Part shown: positions 15,021 to 24,490 of the stretch, in pieces | How positions within the stretch are numbered: position 1 is the stretch's first letter | Layout: each line of letters begins with the position of its first letter | Source of the DNA: an uncultured Flavobacteriaceae bacterium | GTDB taxonomy: Bacteria > Bacteroidota > Bacteroidia > Flavobacteriales > Flavobacteriaceae | Assembly: GCA_947493175.1 (NCBI GenBank) | Contig: CANLQD010000003.1 | Coordinates: 930,001-994,000, forward strand | DNA length: 64,000 bases | Direction: 5' to 3' | Notes under the pieces: generated by a model | What the model saw: only the letters and a program-made list of their open reading frames with translations | Database searches by the model: none | Told to the model about the DNA's origin: nothing | Position numbers and translations under genes: made by a program

Positions 15021-17411
15021 TTACTTTCTGATATCAACCGTTTCAATAGTAATTTCCGTTTCTTTTTCCCTTGTCTTTACCGTTGCATCTTCAAAAGCTT
15101 CCAGTTGTGCTTTTACCTCTGCTTCGGTACCTGTAAGGATTTTTTCTTCAGTTACTTCTTCACCGTTTACTACCCTTGTGTATGCGATGGTAGCTTCTGC
15201 CAAATCATTTTGATTGGTCATCGTAATCTCAATGGTGTTTTCTTTTTCATCTGAACCAAATGCCATGCCTTCTACATTCAATGCGATACTTGGGGCAATG
15301 ACCAACGCTACGACCGACATCAATTTCAAAAGAATGTTCAAAGAAGGGCCCGAAGTATCCTTAAAGGGATCACCAACGGTATCACCTACCACCGCCGCCT
15401 TGTGCGCTTCTGTTCCTTTACGTCCTTGTTCTTCGATCATTTTCTTAGCGTTGTCCCAGGCTCCTCCTGCATTGGATTGGAAAATGGCCATCAATACCCC
15501 ACAAGTGGTTACACCGGCCAACAATCCGCCCAACATTTCAGCACCGCCAATAAATCCTACAGCAACCGGCACTGCGATGGCCAAAAGACCTGGCAATACC
15601 ATTTCCTTGATAGAGGCCTTTGTTGAGATATCCACGCATTTATCGTATTCCGCGTATCCGTCAGCAGCGTCGAAAGTGGCACGCTGTGCCTCTGTCGCTT
15701 TTGACATATCTGAATCCACTGCACGCATCACCTCCAGAGCCGCCTTCAGCTGTGGAATATCCCTAAACTGTCTACGCACTTCCTCGATCATCGTCATGGC
15801 AGCACGGCCCACCGCATTCATCGACAAGGCCGAGAATACAAAAGGAAGCATCCCTCCTACTAAGAGTCCGGCCATTACCGTAGGTTTTGAAACATCGATC
15901 GCGGTTACATTAGCGGTTTGCATAAAGGCCGCAAAAAGCGCCAAAGCCGTCAATGCTGCCGAAGCAATCGCAAATCCTTTTCCGATGGCTGCAGTGGTAT
16001 TTCCTACAGCATCCAACTTATCGGTACGTTCCCTAACTTCGCTTGGCAATTCTGCCATTTCCGCGATACCACCGGCATTATCGGAAATAGGGCCATAAGC
16101 ATCCACGGCCAACTGTATTCCCGTATTTGCCAACATTCCTACCGCCGCAATGGCGATACCATATAACCCTGCAAAATGGTGTGAAACCAAAATCGCCGCG
16201 GCAATCAAGATAATAGGAATCATAGTCGACATCATTCCAACTCCCAAACCTGCGATAATCGTTGTAGCAGCACCGGTTTCAGACTGACGCACGATGGAAT
16301 TTACCGGTTTTGTACCGGTACCTGTATAGTACTCCGTAACTTTTCCAACAGCCAAACCGGCCACCAAGCCTGCAATAACGGCATAAAAAACACCTATTGC
16401 GGAATATTCGGTTCCTCCGAAAGACCAGCTCTCGGGCAACATCATGGTAATAATAAAGTAAGAGGCGACCAACATTAATCCGGCAGAACCGAATTCACCA
16501 ATGTTCAAAGCTGTTTGAGGGTTCCCTCCATCCTTTACTTTTACAAAGAACGTTCCGATGATGGACATAATAATACCGACCGCAGCCAATACCAATGGAA
16601 GGTATACCGCTCCCAAACCATCGAAAGCGCCTGCAAAAGCAGGAATTTGAGTAAAGGCAGCTCCTAAAACCATGGTACCTATGATAGAACCTACATACGA
16701 TTCAAAAAGGTCAGCTCCCATACCGGCAACATCTCCTACATTATCTCCAACGTTATCAGCAATGGTAGCAGGGTTTAAAGGGTGATCTTCAGGAATACCT
16801 GCTTCGACCTTACCTACCAAGTCAGCGCCTACATCGGCCGCTTTGGTATAAATACCACCACCCACACGGGCAAAAAGCGCAATTGACGAAGCGCCCAACG
16901 AGAAGCCCGATAGCACATTCAATACCTCACCGATTCCCCATCCTTGTCCGCTATACACCATGAATAGACCGCTAAGCCCCAAGACTCCAAGACCTACAAC
17001 TCCGAGGCCCATAACCGCTCCTCCTGCAAAAGCCACTTCCAAGGCTTTGCCCAAAGACGTTCTTGCGGCCTGTGTAGTACGCACATTGGCCTTAGTAGCT
17101 ACGCGCATACCGATAAAACCCGCTAAGGCAGAACAGATAGCCCCTACAATAAAGGATACCGCTACCATTCCGTTGGAGCCTTCTTCACTGTTCCCCTTAA
17201 AGAACAACAAAACGGCTACAGCCACTACAAATACAGAAAGTATCTTATACTCGGCTTTCAAAAAGGACATGGCACCGTCAGCAATATTCTTGGCAATTCT
17301 TGCCATTTTATCATCACCGACTTCCTGCTTTGCGACCCACATATTCTTTACGAATACGAATAGTAGTGCCAAAACACCAAAAACGGGTAAAAATTTTACG
17401 ATTAATTCCAT
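15021..17411 (-). CDS. hppA: Membrane-bound ion-translocating pyrophosphatase
   Basis: This integral membrane enzyme hydrolyses pyrophosphate and pumps H+ and/or Na+ out of the cytoplasm. At 796 residues it has the many hydrophobic segments (about 16) and catalytic motifs of the family: [30 protein letters not shown] and [11 protein letters not shown]. The [10 protein letters not shown] motif has Ala where K+-independent pumps carry Lys, pointing to the K+-dependent subfamily; the pumped ion cannot be settled by eye. Unusual is an acidic, hydrophilic C-terminal tail of about 75 residues after the last membrane segment (from [11 protein letters not shown]), which by family topology should face the periplasm. 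The soluble PPase gene lies immediately upstream on the same strand. Confidence 0.95.
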   Translation of the reverse strand: MELIVKFLPVFGVLALLFVFVKNMWVAKQEVGDDKMARIAKNIADGAMSFLKAEYKILSVFVVAVAVLLFFKGNSEEGSNGMVAVSFIVGAICSALAGFIGMRVATKANVRTTQAARTSLGKALEVAFAGGAVMGLGVVGLGVLGLSGLFMVYSGQGWGIGEVLNVLSGFSLGASSIALFARVGGGIYTKAADVGADLVGKVEAGIPEDHPLNPATIADNVGDNVGDVAGMGADLFESYVGSIIGTMVLGAAFTQIPAFAGAFDGLGAVYLPLVLAAVGIIMSIIGTFFVKVKDGGNPQTALNIGEFGSAGLMLVASYFIITMMLPESWSFGGTEYSAIGVFYAVIAGLVAGLAVGKVTEYYTGTGTKPVNSIVRQSETGAATTIIAGLGVGMMSTMIPIILIAAAILVSHHFAGLYGIAIAAVGMLANTGIQLAVDAYGPISDNAGGIAEMAELPSEVRERTDKLDAVGNTTAAIGKGFAIASAALTALALFAAFMQTANVTAIDVSKPTVMAGLLVGGMLPFVFSALSMNAVGRAAMTMIEEVRRQFRDIPQLKAALEVMRAVDSDMSKATEAQRATFDAADGYAEYDKCVDISTKASIKEMVLPGLLAIAVPVAVGFIGGAEMLGGLLAGVTTCGVLMAIFQSNAGGAWDNAKKMIEEQGRKGTEAHKAAVVGDTVGDPFKDTSGPSLNILLKLMSVVALVIAPSIALNVEGMAFGSDEKENTIEITMTNQNDLAEATIAYTRVVNGEEVTEEKILTGTEAEVKAQLEAFEDATVKTREKETEITIETVDIRK

Positions 17412-17472
17412 TTTTATTTAGTTGTTTTACGATTTTTTTAACGGCTGCTAAAGTAAGAAAAAGGAACAGAAT

Positions 17473-17508
17473 AAAAAAAGCCACTTTTTGAGGTAAAAGT
17501 GGCTTTCA
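17473..17508 (-). terminator. Terminator after soluble pyrophosphatase gene
   Basis: On the minus strand AAAGCCACTTTT pairs with AAAAAGTGGCTTT and is followed by T residues. It lies between ppa and hppA, so the two pyrophosphatase genes are probably separate transcripts. Confidence 0.8.
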
Positions 17509-17521
17509 ATCCGAGGTGTTT

Positions 17522-18049
17522 TTATATGGTAAAGGTACGCTTTTTCTTGTGCTCGCTTTCCTCATAGCGCTGTACACATTGGTGGTAAATTTTGATAGCT
17601 TCCTTAGCATCGCCCCAGCCCCCGACATCTACTTTTTTCTTCTCTAAATCTTTATAGACTTGAAAAAAATGTTCGATTTCTTTTAATCGATGCGGATTGA
17701 TATCTGCAATATCGTTTCGTTTACTCCAAATTGGATCGGATACCGGCACACAAATAATTTTCTCATCAGGACCCTTCTCATCGGTCATGTGAAAGACCCC
17801 GATCGGTTTCACCTCCATAACCACCATAGGATAGGTGGGCTCCGTACCCATGACCAAAACATCCAAAGGATCTTGGTCCAACGCCAGGGTCTCGGGTATA
17901 AAACCATAGTCACCTGGATACATCATCGACGAAAACAAAGTTCTGTCGAAACGAATCTTGTGGAGTGTAAAATCGTACTCATACTTATTTCTACTTCCCT
18001 TAGGTATTTCAATGAGGACATCGAAAAGAACCTCTTTACTTTTACTCAT
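17522..18049 (-). CDS. ppa: Soluble inorganic pyrophosphatase, family I
   Basis: This cytoplasmic Mg-dependent enzyme splits pyrophosphate to phosphate and so pulls biosynthetic reactions forward. The 175-residue size matches bacterial family I. Active-site motifs are EIPKGSRNKYEYD, MMYPGDYGFIPET and the signature DQDPLDVLV. The start ATG at 18047-18049 places EIPKG at the expected distance. It is 110 bp upstream of hppA with a terminator between them. Pyrophosphate sources in this window include ATP sulfurylase and MetK. Confidence 0.96.
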   Translation of the reverse strand: MSKSKEVLFDVLIEIPKGSRNKYEYDFTLHKIRFDRTLFSSMMYPGDYGFIPETLALDQDPLDVLVMGTEPTYPMVVMEVKPIGVFHMTDEKGPDEKIICVPVSDPIWSKRNDIADINPHRLKEIEHFFQVYKDLEKKKVDVGGWGDAKEAIKIYHQCVQRYEESEHKKKRTFTI

Positions 18050-18213
18050 GTTTTTTATTTGTTTATGGTTAGCGGATAAGCTGTATGCTCGAAACGTTCG
18101 AATAATTTACAAATTGCCCTGAAAGGCGTGATAATTTTCAATAACGACATACTAACAGTACTCCATAGTGGTAGAGCGATTTACGCCTTCGTGGAAATGA
18201 ATCTAAATTGCTC

Positions 18214-20721
18214 TTAAAAACTAAATCCAAAGGTACCTGTTACCGCGAAAGGGCGCGCATTCGGGCTGTCTAGATAGTTGCCCCTGAAATTAAAATCGAT
18301 CCGAAAAATTTTGAAAATATTGCCAATCCCGACCGAATACTCATAATAAATAGTTTCGTCGGGAGAAATCAACGGAATATTGGTCGGCGCATTCAAGGCG
18401 ATGTTACTATCGGACAAATCTCCCCAAACGCCTCGTAAACCTACAATTTCTCTGAGATTGAGCTTGCGCAAAAAAGGAATCCTGGAAAAGAGTCTTCCAT
18501 TGAAATTATGCTCTAAGTGTAGAGCGGCATAGGTATCGGTCACGAATTCATAGAAATCCATATTTGCAAATGTACCGTAGGTCGTAAACAAGGTCTGGTT
18601 TCCAGGAATTACGTTCAACAGTCCCAAGGGTACATCACCAAAGGTTTTCCCGATCTCGATGGTACTGAACAAACGCCCAAAACCTCCTACTTGCCATGGC
18701 TGGCTATAAGAGAATTGTAGCTTGTTGTAGTTGAAATCACTGTTCAAAGGTCCTTCAACGCCTCTTGTATAGTTTAATAACAAGGTACTGTAATTGTCAT
18801 TGATATTCCTACGTTCCACACCATAGCCGATAGTTCGTCTACCCGGTGTATATATAAGCACGGCATTGACATCAAATTGTTTGGTCTCGGAAGAGATACC
18901 GGTTTCGGAATCAGGATCTACATAGTCCAAACTAAAATCTTCGGGAAGTGCCGAACGAAGGGTGCGAAAGGTAGACCCCAATCGAAAGCGAAGGTTGGTC
19001 ACCGGCTCCATCTCCACTGTAAACGCACTTAAATTTATATTCGTAAGCCGGTTGTTGGCACCGACCGTCAACACCGCAGAAGATGCGATACTACGGCCCA
19101 ACACATCATTGGTAGCCGTGAGGCTTACACCCAGCTGCTCAATATCGCGCCGATGCCCTCCCGACACAATAAGACGGCTCTTTTTATCCAGTAAAAACTT
19201 ACCGGAGACCCCGTGTTTGAATTTTTTATCACTAAACCCATAAGCCATATACCCTTCGAACCGCCAAGGATCGTTTTCCCCAAAATAGGTACGCGCCCCC
19301 AATCGAATACGGGGACCTTCCGCATCATTGAAACCAAAAACATCGTATACACTGCCGATGTCCATATTCCATTTATCAATTTCCACATAGCCAGAGCCCA
19401 AAATACTGACCAGATTGTAGTACGATTTAAACTTGGGTACGGTTTTTAACGTATCCAGCAACTGATAGATTCCCTTTTCATCCTTGTTCAAGGCTTCCAA
19501 TCGATTGCGGGCCCAAAACGTACTATCCTGATTCATGACCGAGGGATCAAAAGGATTTCGATCTTCCCGATAGAACTCTTTTGGTTTTTCTGCATCAAAG
19601 ACATAGTTGTTGTATACCGTGGTCCGCTTTCCATAGACGCCCCTGGATTCTTCCTTTTTCTGGAAACTGAAATCACTGAGCATGTAATCGCGCTTTAACA
19701 AAAAAACCGAATCGTTGACCACTTCGAACTCCTGCTCTATATAGATTTCCTTTACCCAATTGATATTAGCACTTTTAGTGACCTCAAGATTGATGTTCTT
19801 GATGGCGTAGGTGGAGTCGTTTACCCAAAAATCGCCCTTGAACGTAAGCTCATTTTTTCGACGTGGATAGTATACAATGTTATAACACCATTTGTTATCG
19901 ATAAAGGCACTGTCGCGCAAGGCATAATTATAGGTATCGATACCGGTACGGGACAAGGGACTCGTAAAACTTTTGTCGAAGAACTTAAGGTAGTTGTCAT
20001 AGACATCGTAGTCTTGGTACAGATCGTCTACGAAAGCGATGATGGCCTGATTATTATCAAAGCCCGAGTTTTTGTTTCCCAATATCTGTTCCTTTTCCTC
20101 TTTGAGCAGATTATCTCCATGGACTTTGCTAAAGGTTTCATTAAGAAAAATAGGGAGGTAGGTTTTTCCTGTAATACGCGAAGTATCCAAATCTTGAAAC
20201 ACGAATTCGAGTCCTTTGAAAATCTTTCGTTGCATCAAGGCGCTGTCAATGGTATTCAAATCAAACTCTACCTTTTCATATTTATCGTAGGAATATTGTT
20301 TGAACTTACGAATACCGTTTTGACGCTTTTTGGCCCAAATCTTTTTCAATATTTCGACCGCTGGGTTGTTCTTCTTCGATTGCTTTCCCGAGATAACGAC
20401 CACTTCCTTAAGCTGTTCTGTAGATTCCTTTAGGGTTATCTTCATATTATAGGTAACCCGGGAAGTCAAAGGAATTTCCAAATCTTCATATCCAATAAAG
20501 GAAATGATCAAAGCTTCATGCGGGTTATCAGATTCCATATAAAACCGACCATTGTCGTTGGTGATAGTACCTTCATAGGAATTCTTAAAAATAACATTGG
20601 CAAAGGCTACCGGATTATCGAACTCGTCTAGAACGATGCCGCCTACTTTGGTTTGTGCACTTAATGTAGTAAGGGTAAGTAAGAGGAAAAATGGTAAAAG
20701 AAGGTTTTTCATGTAATTCAT
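18214..20721 (-). CDS. DUF5686 / carboxypeptidase-regulatory-like domain outer-membrane protein
   Basis: The 835-residue protein starts with a signal peptide (cleavage near LSAQ-T; the start may be the in-frame ATG at 20712, three codons later). Residues about 24-110 form a CarboxypepD_reg-like beta domain (GGIVLDEFDNPVAFANVIFK, GTITNDNGRF), as in TonB-dependent receptors. The rest matches the DUF5686 region: KNNPAVEILKKIWAKKRQNG, KYEKVEFDLN, then many amphipathic beta strands ending in an aromatic FGFSF, typical of outer-membrane barrels. There is no clear TonB-box or plug. Members are common in Bacteroidota outer membranes; function is unproven. It lies between pdhB and ppa on the same strand. 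Confidence 0.85.
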   Translation of the reverse strand: MNYMKNLLLPFFLLLTLTTLSAQTKVGGIVLDEFDNPVAFANVIFKNSYEGTITNDNGRFYMESDNPHEALIISFIGYEDLEIPLTSRVTYNMKITLKESTEQLKEVVVISGKQSKKNNPAVEILKKIWAKKRQNGIRKFKQYSYDKYEKVEFDLNTIDSALMQRKIFKGLEFVFQDLDTSRITGKTYLPIFLNETFSKVHGDNLLKEEKEQILGNKNSGFDNNQAIIAFVDDLYQDYDVYDNYLKFFDKSFTSPLSRTGIDTYNYALRDSAFIDNKWCYNIVYYPRRKNELTFKGDFWVNDSTYAIKNINLEVTKSANINWVKEIYIEQEFEVVNDSVFLLKRDYMLSDFSFQKKEESRGVYGKRTTVYNNYVFDAEKPKEFYREDRNPFDPSVMNQDSTFWARNRLEALNKDEKGIYQLLDTLKTVPKFKSYYNLVSILGSGYVEIDKWNMDIGSVYDVFGFNDAEGPRIRLGARTYFGENDPWRFEGYMAYGFSDKKFKHGVSGKFLLDKKSRLIVSGGHRRDIEQLGVSLTATNDVLGRSIASSAVLTVGANNRLTNINLSAFTVEMEPVTNLRFRLGSTFRTLRSALPEDFSLDYVDPDSETGISSETKQFDVNAVLIYTPGRRTIGYGVERRNINDNYSTLLLNYTRGVEGPLNSDFNYNKLQFSYSQPWQVGGFGRLFSTIEIGKTFGDVPLGLLNVIPGNQTLFTTYGTFANMDFYEFVTDTYAALHLEHNFNGRLFSRIPFLRKLNLREIVGLRGVWGDLSDSNIALNAPTNIPLISPDETIYYEYSVGIGNIFKIFRIDFNFRGNYLDSPNARPFAVTGTFGFSF

Positions 20722-20815
20722 TCGGTTCCGGCACTCCTAATCAAAGAACGTACCAAAAAAAAACTTCGCCAACGATTGGTCGGCGAAGCAAATGTACCTT
20801 ACAAAAAGGTTTATT

Positions 20816-21793
20816 TTATCGATATAACACTTTATTAACAGCCTTGATTACATCTGTGTGATTTGGAAGCCATTCTGCCAAAAGAACCGGGGAGTAAGGA
20901 GCCGGTGTATCGGCAGTATTAATTCTTTGGATCGGGGCATCCAGATAATCGAACGCATGTTCCTGAACATGATACGTGATTTCAGTAGATACGTTACCGA
21001 AAGGCCATGCCTCTTCCAAGACCACCAAACGATTCGTTTTCTTTACGGAATTTACAACAGCATCATAATCCAATGGCTTTACTGTACGTAAATCGATGAT
21101 CTCGCAGCTAATCCCTTCTTTTTCCAACTCGTCTGCCGCTTTATCGGCTTCTTTGATGATCTTTCCAAAAGAAACAATCGTTACATCGCTTCCCTCCCTT
21201 CTGATGTCTGCCACCCCTAACGGAATGGTGTATTCCCCTTCGGGCACCTCACCTTTATCGCCATACATTTGTTCCGATTCCATAAAGATAACAGGATCAT
21301 CATCACGAATGGCGGATTTCAAAAGTCCCTTCGCATCAGCCGGATTGGACGGAACGACGACCTTTAAGCCGGGACAATTTGCATACCAACTTTCGAATGC
21401 CTGGGAATGCGTTGCCGCCAACTGCCCTGCAGAAGCGGTCGGACCTCGAAATACAATAGGGCAGCCAAACTGACCACCTGACATTTGTCGAATCTTTGCC
21501 GCGTTATTGATAATTTGATCAATACCGACCAATGCGAAATTAAACGTCATAAACTCGATGATCGGGCGGTTACCCGTCATCGTCGACCCAACACCGACAC
21601 CTGCAAAACCAAGTTCCGAAATAGGAGTATCGATAACACGTTTATCGCCGAACTCATCGAGCATCCCCTTTGATGCTTTGTAAGCACCGTTATATTCGGC
21701 AACTTCCTCACCCATCAAGTAAATACTTTCATCACGGCGCATCTCTTCCGACATGGCTTCGGCAATTGCTTGCCTAAATTGTAGTGTCTTCAT
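20816..21793 (-). CDS. pdhB: Pyruvate dehydrogenase E1 component, beta subunit
   Basis: With E1 alpha this forms the thiamine-diphosphate E1 of pyruvate dehydrogenase, which decarboxylates pyruvate and passes the acetyl group to lipoyl-E2. The 325-residue product has LMGEEVAEYNGAYKASKG, the conserved E59-like glutamate region, and the C-terminal transketolase domain with EAWPFGNVS. It is not next to E1 alpha and E2, which lie at 44.2-46.9 kb. It faces divergently from etfB across a 190-bp region with a 26-bp palindrome. By sequence pyruvate is more likely than branched-chain keto acids, since the alpha and E2 genes in the window pair with it. Confidence 0.93.
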   Translation of the reverse strand: MKTLQFRQAIAEAMSEEMRRDESIYLMGEEVAEYNGAYKASKGMLDEFGDKRVIDTPISELGFAGVGVGSTMTGNRPIIEFMTFNFALVGIDQIINNAAKIRQMSGGQFGCPIVFRGPTASAGQLAATHSQAFESWYANCPGLKVVVPSNPADAKGLLKSAIRDDDPVIFMESEQMYGDKGEVPEGEYTIPLGVADIRREGSDVTIVSFGKIIKEADKAADELEKEGISCEIIDLRTVKPLDYDAVVNSVKKTNRLVVLEEAWPFGNVSTEITYHVQEHAFDYLDAPIQRINTADTPAPYSPVLLAEWLPNHTDVIKAVNKVLYR

Positions 21794-21868
21794 ATGTTTA
21801 TGGCATATTTTTTAGTAAAAGGCACGCAAAAATAGCAAATAATAAGTTTATTCGGGTGCCTGAAGAAT

Positions 21869-21876
21869 CAAAAATA
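21869..21876 (-). promoter_or_regulatory. Candidate -7 box for pdhB
   Basis: Minus-strand TATTTTTG fits TAnnTTTG; a second match lies at 21827-21834. The first would place the 26-bp palindrome over the -33 region of the pdhB promoter. No convincing -33 element was seen for either. Confidence 0.3.
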
Positions 21877-21883
21877 GACACAA

Positions 21884-21909
21884 AATTTACTATGCATGCA
21901 TAGTAAATT
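21884..21909. promoter_or_regulatory. Perfect 26-bp palindrome between pdhB and etfB
   Basis: The half-site AATTTACTATGCA is followed directly by its exact reverse complement, giving 13+13 bases with no spacer. It lies in the divergent intergenic region 75 bp before etfB and 90 bp before pdhB. A TATCTTAG at 21923 could be the etfB -7 box (one mismatch). Perfect dyads with an ATGCATGCAT core resemble operators of MarR- or TetR-type dimeric regulators. No regulator gene is adjacent. Confidence 0.65.
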
Positions 21910-21982
21910 GGACAAAAATCCCTATCTTAGCGCGAGAATTTAAATAAGAAGCCATTTCGGCTTCTGACTAAAAAAGATTTGG

Positions 21983-22723
21983 ATGAAAATATTAGTTTGT
22001 ATCAGCAACGTACCCGATACCACCTCTAAAATCAACTTTACCGAAGGCGACACCCAATTTGACACCAATGGTGTACAATTCGTTATCAACCCAAACGATG
22101 AATTCGGCCTTACGCGCGCCATGTGGCTCAAGGAGAAACAAGGAGCCACAGTACATATCGCTACCGTAGGAGAAGCCTCCGTAGAGCCGACCATGCGAAA
22201 GGCTTTGGCCATTGGCGCCGATGAGGGCATACGCATCAATGCGAGACCTACCGACGGATTTTTTGTGGCGGAGCAGTTGGCCGAAGTGGCCAAAAACGGT
22301 GGATACGATTTGATCATTGCCGGTCGGGAATCTATCGATTACAATGGAGGAATGGTACCTGGTATCCTAGCAACACTGCTGGATATGAATTTTGTGAATA
22401 CCTGCATCGGCCTCGAAATCGATGGGACCAATGCAACTGCAGTTAGGGAAATCGATGGCGGCAAGGAAACCATTTCGACCAGTCTTCCCTTAGTGATTGG
22501 CGGACAAAAAGGGTTGGTCGAAGAAAGCGACCTTCGCATTCCCAACATGCGTGGCATTATGATGGCCCGAAAAAAGCAATTGAACGTTGTAGAACCCATT
22601 GCGGCCACCAACGGAACTACCGATGTGAAATTTGACAAACCTGCGCCCAAAGGTGCTGTAAAATTGGTCGATACCGTAGATGAATTGATCGATCTGCTAC
22701 ATAACGAAGCAAAGGCGATTTAA
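21983..22723 (+). CDS. etfB: Electron transfer flavoprotein beta subunit
   Basis: EtfB binds AMP and with EtfA forms the FAD-containing heterodimer that takes electrons from acyl-CoA and other dehydrogenases to ETF:quinone oxidoreductase. The 246-residue protein starts MKILVCISNVPDTTSKI and has the family motifs NPNDEFGLTRA, AGRESIDYNGGMVPG and the recognition-loop region PLVIGGQKGLVEESDLRIPN. It is first in a two-gene operon, with etfA 60 bp downstream. The palindrome upstream suggests regulation, plausibly by fatty-acid or amino-acid breakdown signals, but that is inference. Confidence 0.96.
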   Translation: MKILVCISNVPDTTSKINFTEGDTQFDTNGVQFVINPNDEFGLTRAMWLKEKQGATVHIATVGEASVEPTMRKALAIGADEGIRINARPTDGFFVAEQLAEVAKNGGYDLIIAGRESIDYNGGMVPGILATLLDMNFVNTCIGLEIDGTNATAVREIDGGKETISTSLPLVIGGQKGLVEESDLRIPNMRGIMMARKKQLNVVEPIAATNGTTDVKFDKPAPKGAVKLVDTVDELIDLLHNEAKAI

Positions 22724-22783
22724 CAGCCATACATTCCTTCCTTTTGGAAGACTACCATTAAAAATAACGATAACAGAATTCAT

Positions 22784-23752
22784 ATGTCAGTTTTAGTATA
22801 TACAGAATCAGAAAACGGAACGTTTAAAAAAAATGCCTTCGAGGTAGCTTCCTATGCCTATGAAGTTGCCCAACAATTGGGCACTACGGTCACTGCCGTG
22901 GCAATCAATGCCAATGACAGTGAAAGTCTGGGAGGCAATGGGGTATCCAAAGTATTGAATATCTCCGACGACAGTTTAAAAACTTTTAATGCCAAGGCCT
23001 ATGCACATGCCATCGTTGCCGCAGCTGAAAACGAGAATGCCCAGGTAGTAGTGGTCGGTTCTAGTGCCGATACTAAGTTTTTAGCTCCTATCGTTGCCGC
23101 AAAATTAAAGGCCGGTTATGCTCCGAATGTGGTAGCCGCCCCTGAAAGCACGAGTCCGTTTACGGTTAAACGAACTGCTTTTAGTAACAAGGGATTCGCC
23201 CATACACAAATCAACAGTGACATTAAGATGATAGGCGTATCGAACAATGCCTTTGGAAGTGTAGAGCATACTATTTCTGCCACGACGGAAGCATTTAGCC
23301 CTTCGTTAAGCGAGAGCGACTTTAGTACCAAATCGATCGAAGTGGACAAAGTGGTCGGAAAAGCGACCATCGCCGATGCCGATATTGTTGTATCGGGCGG
23401 GCGAGGTCTTAAAGGTCCTGAAAACTGGGGAATGCTCGAAGAATTGGCAGACGTACTGGGTGCAGCGACCGCTTGTTCCAAACCGGTATCCGATATGGGC
23501 TGGCGTTCCCATGGTGAGCATGTAGGGCAAACAGGGAAGCCTGTGGCCAGCAACCTATATATAGCCATTGGTATCTCCGGTGCCATTCAACATTTGGCAG
23601 GGGTAAGCTCTTCCAAGACCAAAGTGGTCATCAATACCGATCCCGAGGCCCCGTTTTTTAAAGCGGCAGATTACGGGATTGTAGGAGATGCCTTTGAAAT
23701 CGTACCGCAACTCACCGAAAAATTAAAGGAATTTAAAGCGCAGAACGCTTAA
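22784..23752 (+). CDS. etfA: Electron transfer flavoprotein alpha subunit
   Basis: EtfA carries the FAD. The 322-residue sequence shows an N-terminal domain like EtfB and the C-terminal FAD-binding domain with [31 protein letters not shown] and [16 protein letters not shown], followed by the conserved [20 protein letters not shown]. It is transcribed with etfB and ends in a hairpin terminator. No ETF dehydrogenase gene is in the window, so the electron route to quinone must be encoded elsewhere. Confidence 0.97.
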   Translation: MSVLVYTESENGTFKKNAFEVASYAYEVAQQLGTTVTAVAINANDSESLGGNGVSKVLNISDDSLKTFNAKAYAHAIVAAAENENAQVVVVGSSADTKFLAPIVAAKLKAGYAPNVVAAPESTSPFTVKRTAFSNKGFAHTQINSDIKMIGVSNNAFGSVEHTISATTEAFSPSLSESDFSTKSIEVDKVVGKATIADADIVVSGGRGLKGPENWGMLEELADVLGAATACSKPVSDMGWRSHGEHVGQTGKPVASNLYIAIGISGAIQHLAGVSSSKTKVVINTDPEAPFFKAADYGIVGDAFEIVPQLTEKLKEFKAQNA

Positions 23753-23778
23753 TTTTTGTTACTTTGCACGGCTTAAAG

Positions 23779-23827
23779 GGCTGTTTAAATACTGGTATGC
23801 CCGCTATTTGAACAGCCTTCTTTTTTT
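23779..23827 (+). terminator. Terminator after etfBA
   Basis: GGCTGTTTAAATA (23779 on) pairs with TATTTGAACAGCC (to 23817), leaving a large loop, followed by TTCTTTTTTT. It ends the etfBA transcript just before the DUF151 gene. Confidence 0.8.
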
Positions 23828-23836
23828 AATGGGTAT

Positions 23837-24466
23837 ATGAGCTTAGTAAGATTAAAAATAAAGGGAATCTCCTACAGTCAAACGCAGAACGGCGCCTATG
23901 CCCTGATTTTGAACGAAGTGGAGGGCGACCGTAAACTGCCCATCGTTATTGGTGCTTTTGAAGCACAGTCCATCGCCATCGCGTTAGAGAAGGAAATAAA
24001 ACCCCCTAGGCCTTTGACCCATGATCTTTTTAAGAATTTTGCCGACCGGTTCGATATTGTAATCAAACAGGTGATCATTCATAAATTGGTCGATGGTGTT
24101 TTTTATTCCAGTATTATCTGTGAACGGGATAAGATCGAAGAGATTATCGATGCCAGAACCAGCGATGCCATTGCTTTGGCACTCCGTTTTAGCGCACCCA
24201 TTTTCACCTATAAAACGATTTTGGACAAAGCCGGAATCTTTTTAAAGTTTTCCTCTAAAGACAAGGAAAAAGATGAAAGCGATGAAAGCATCATGGTCGA
24301 TGAAATCTTACAAGAAGGTGAAACCGTCGAGATCGAATCGGGTGCGACCGATGGTTATACAGAACTGACCATCGAAGAACTAAATAAAGAATTGGAAAAG
24401 GCCGTCTCCAATGAAGATTATGAAAAAGCGGCCAAGCTACGGGACGAAATCTCGAAACGAAACTAA
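23837..24466 (+). CDS. Bifunctional nuclease (DUF151) family protein with UVR motif
   Basis: The 209-residue protein has an N-terminal DUF151 domain (about 1-135: LVRLKIKGISYSQTQNGAYA, PIVIGAFEAQSIAIALE, ARTSDAIALALRF) and a short acidic linker. It ends with a UvrB/UvrC-type motif (about 178-209: LEKAVSNEDYEKAAKLRDEI). This pairing is standard in Bacteroidota and relates to plant BBD nucleases; catalytic activity in bacteria is not established. It lies between etfA and a nucleoside transporter on the plus strand, 24 bp before the transporter gene, and is probably co-transcribed with it. Confidence 0.9.
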   Translation: MSLVRLKIKGISYSQTQNGAYALILNEVEGDRKLPIVIGAFEAQSIAIALEKEIKPPRPLTHDLFKNFADRFDIVIKQVIIHKLVDGVFYSSIICERDKIEEIIDARTSDAIALALRFSAPIFTYKTILDKAGIFLKFSSKDKEKDESDESIMVDEILQEGETVEIESGATDGYTELTIEELNKELEKAVSNEDYEKAAKLRDEISKRN

Positions 24467-24490
24467 TCTACCGACCAACACCGCAAGTAC

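Noticed and set aside
15214..16098. 294-codon open frame on the plus strand
   Set aside because: It lies antisense within hppA, has Pro/Ala/Thr-rich composition typical of a shadow frame, and matches no family.
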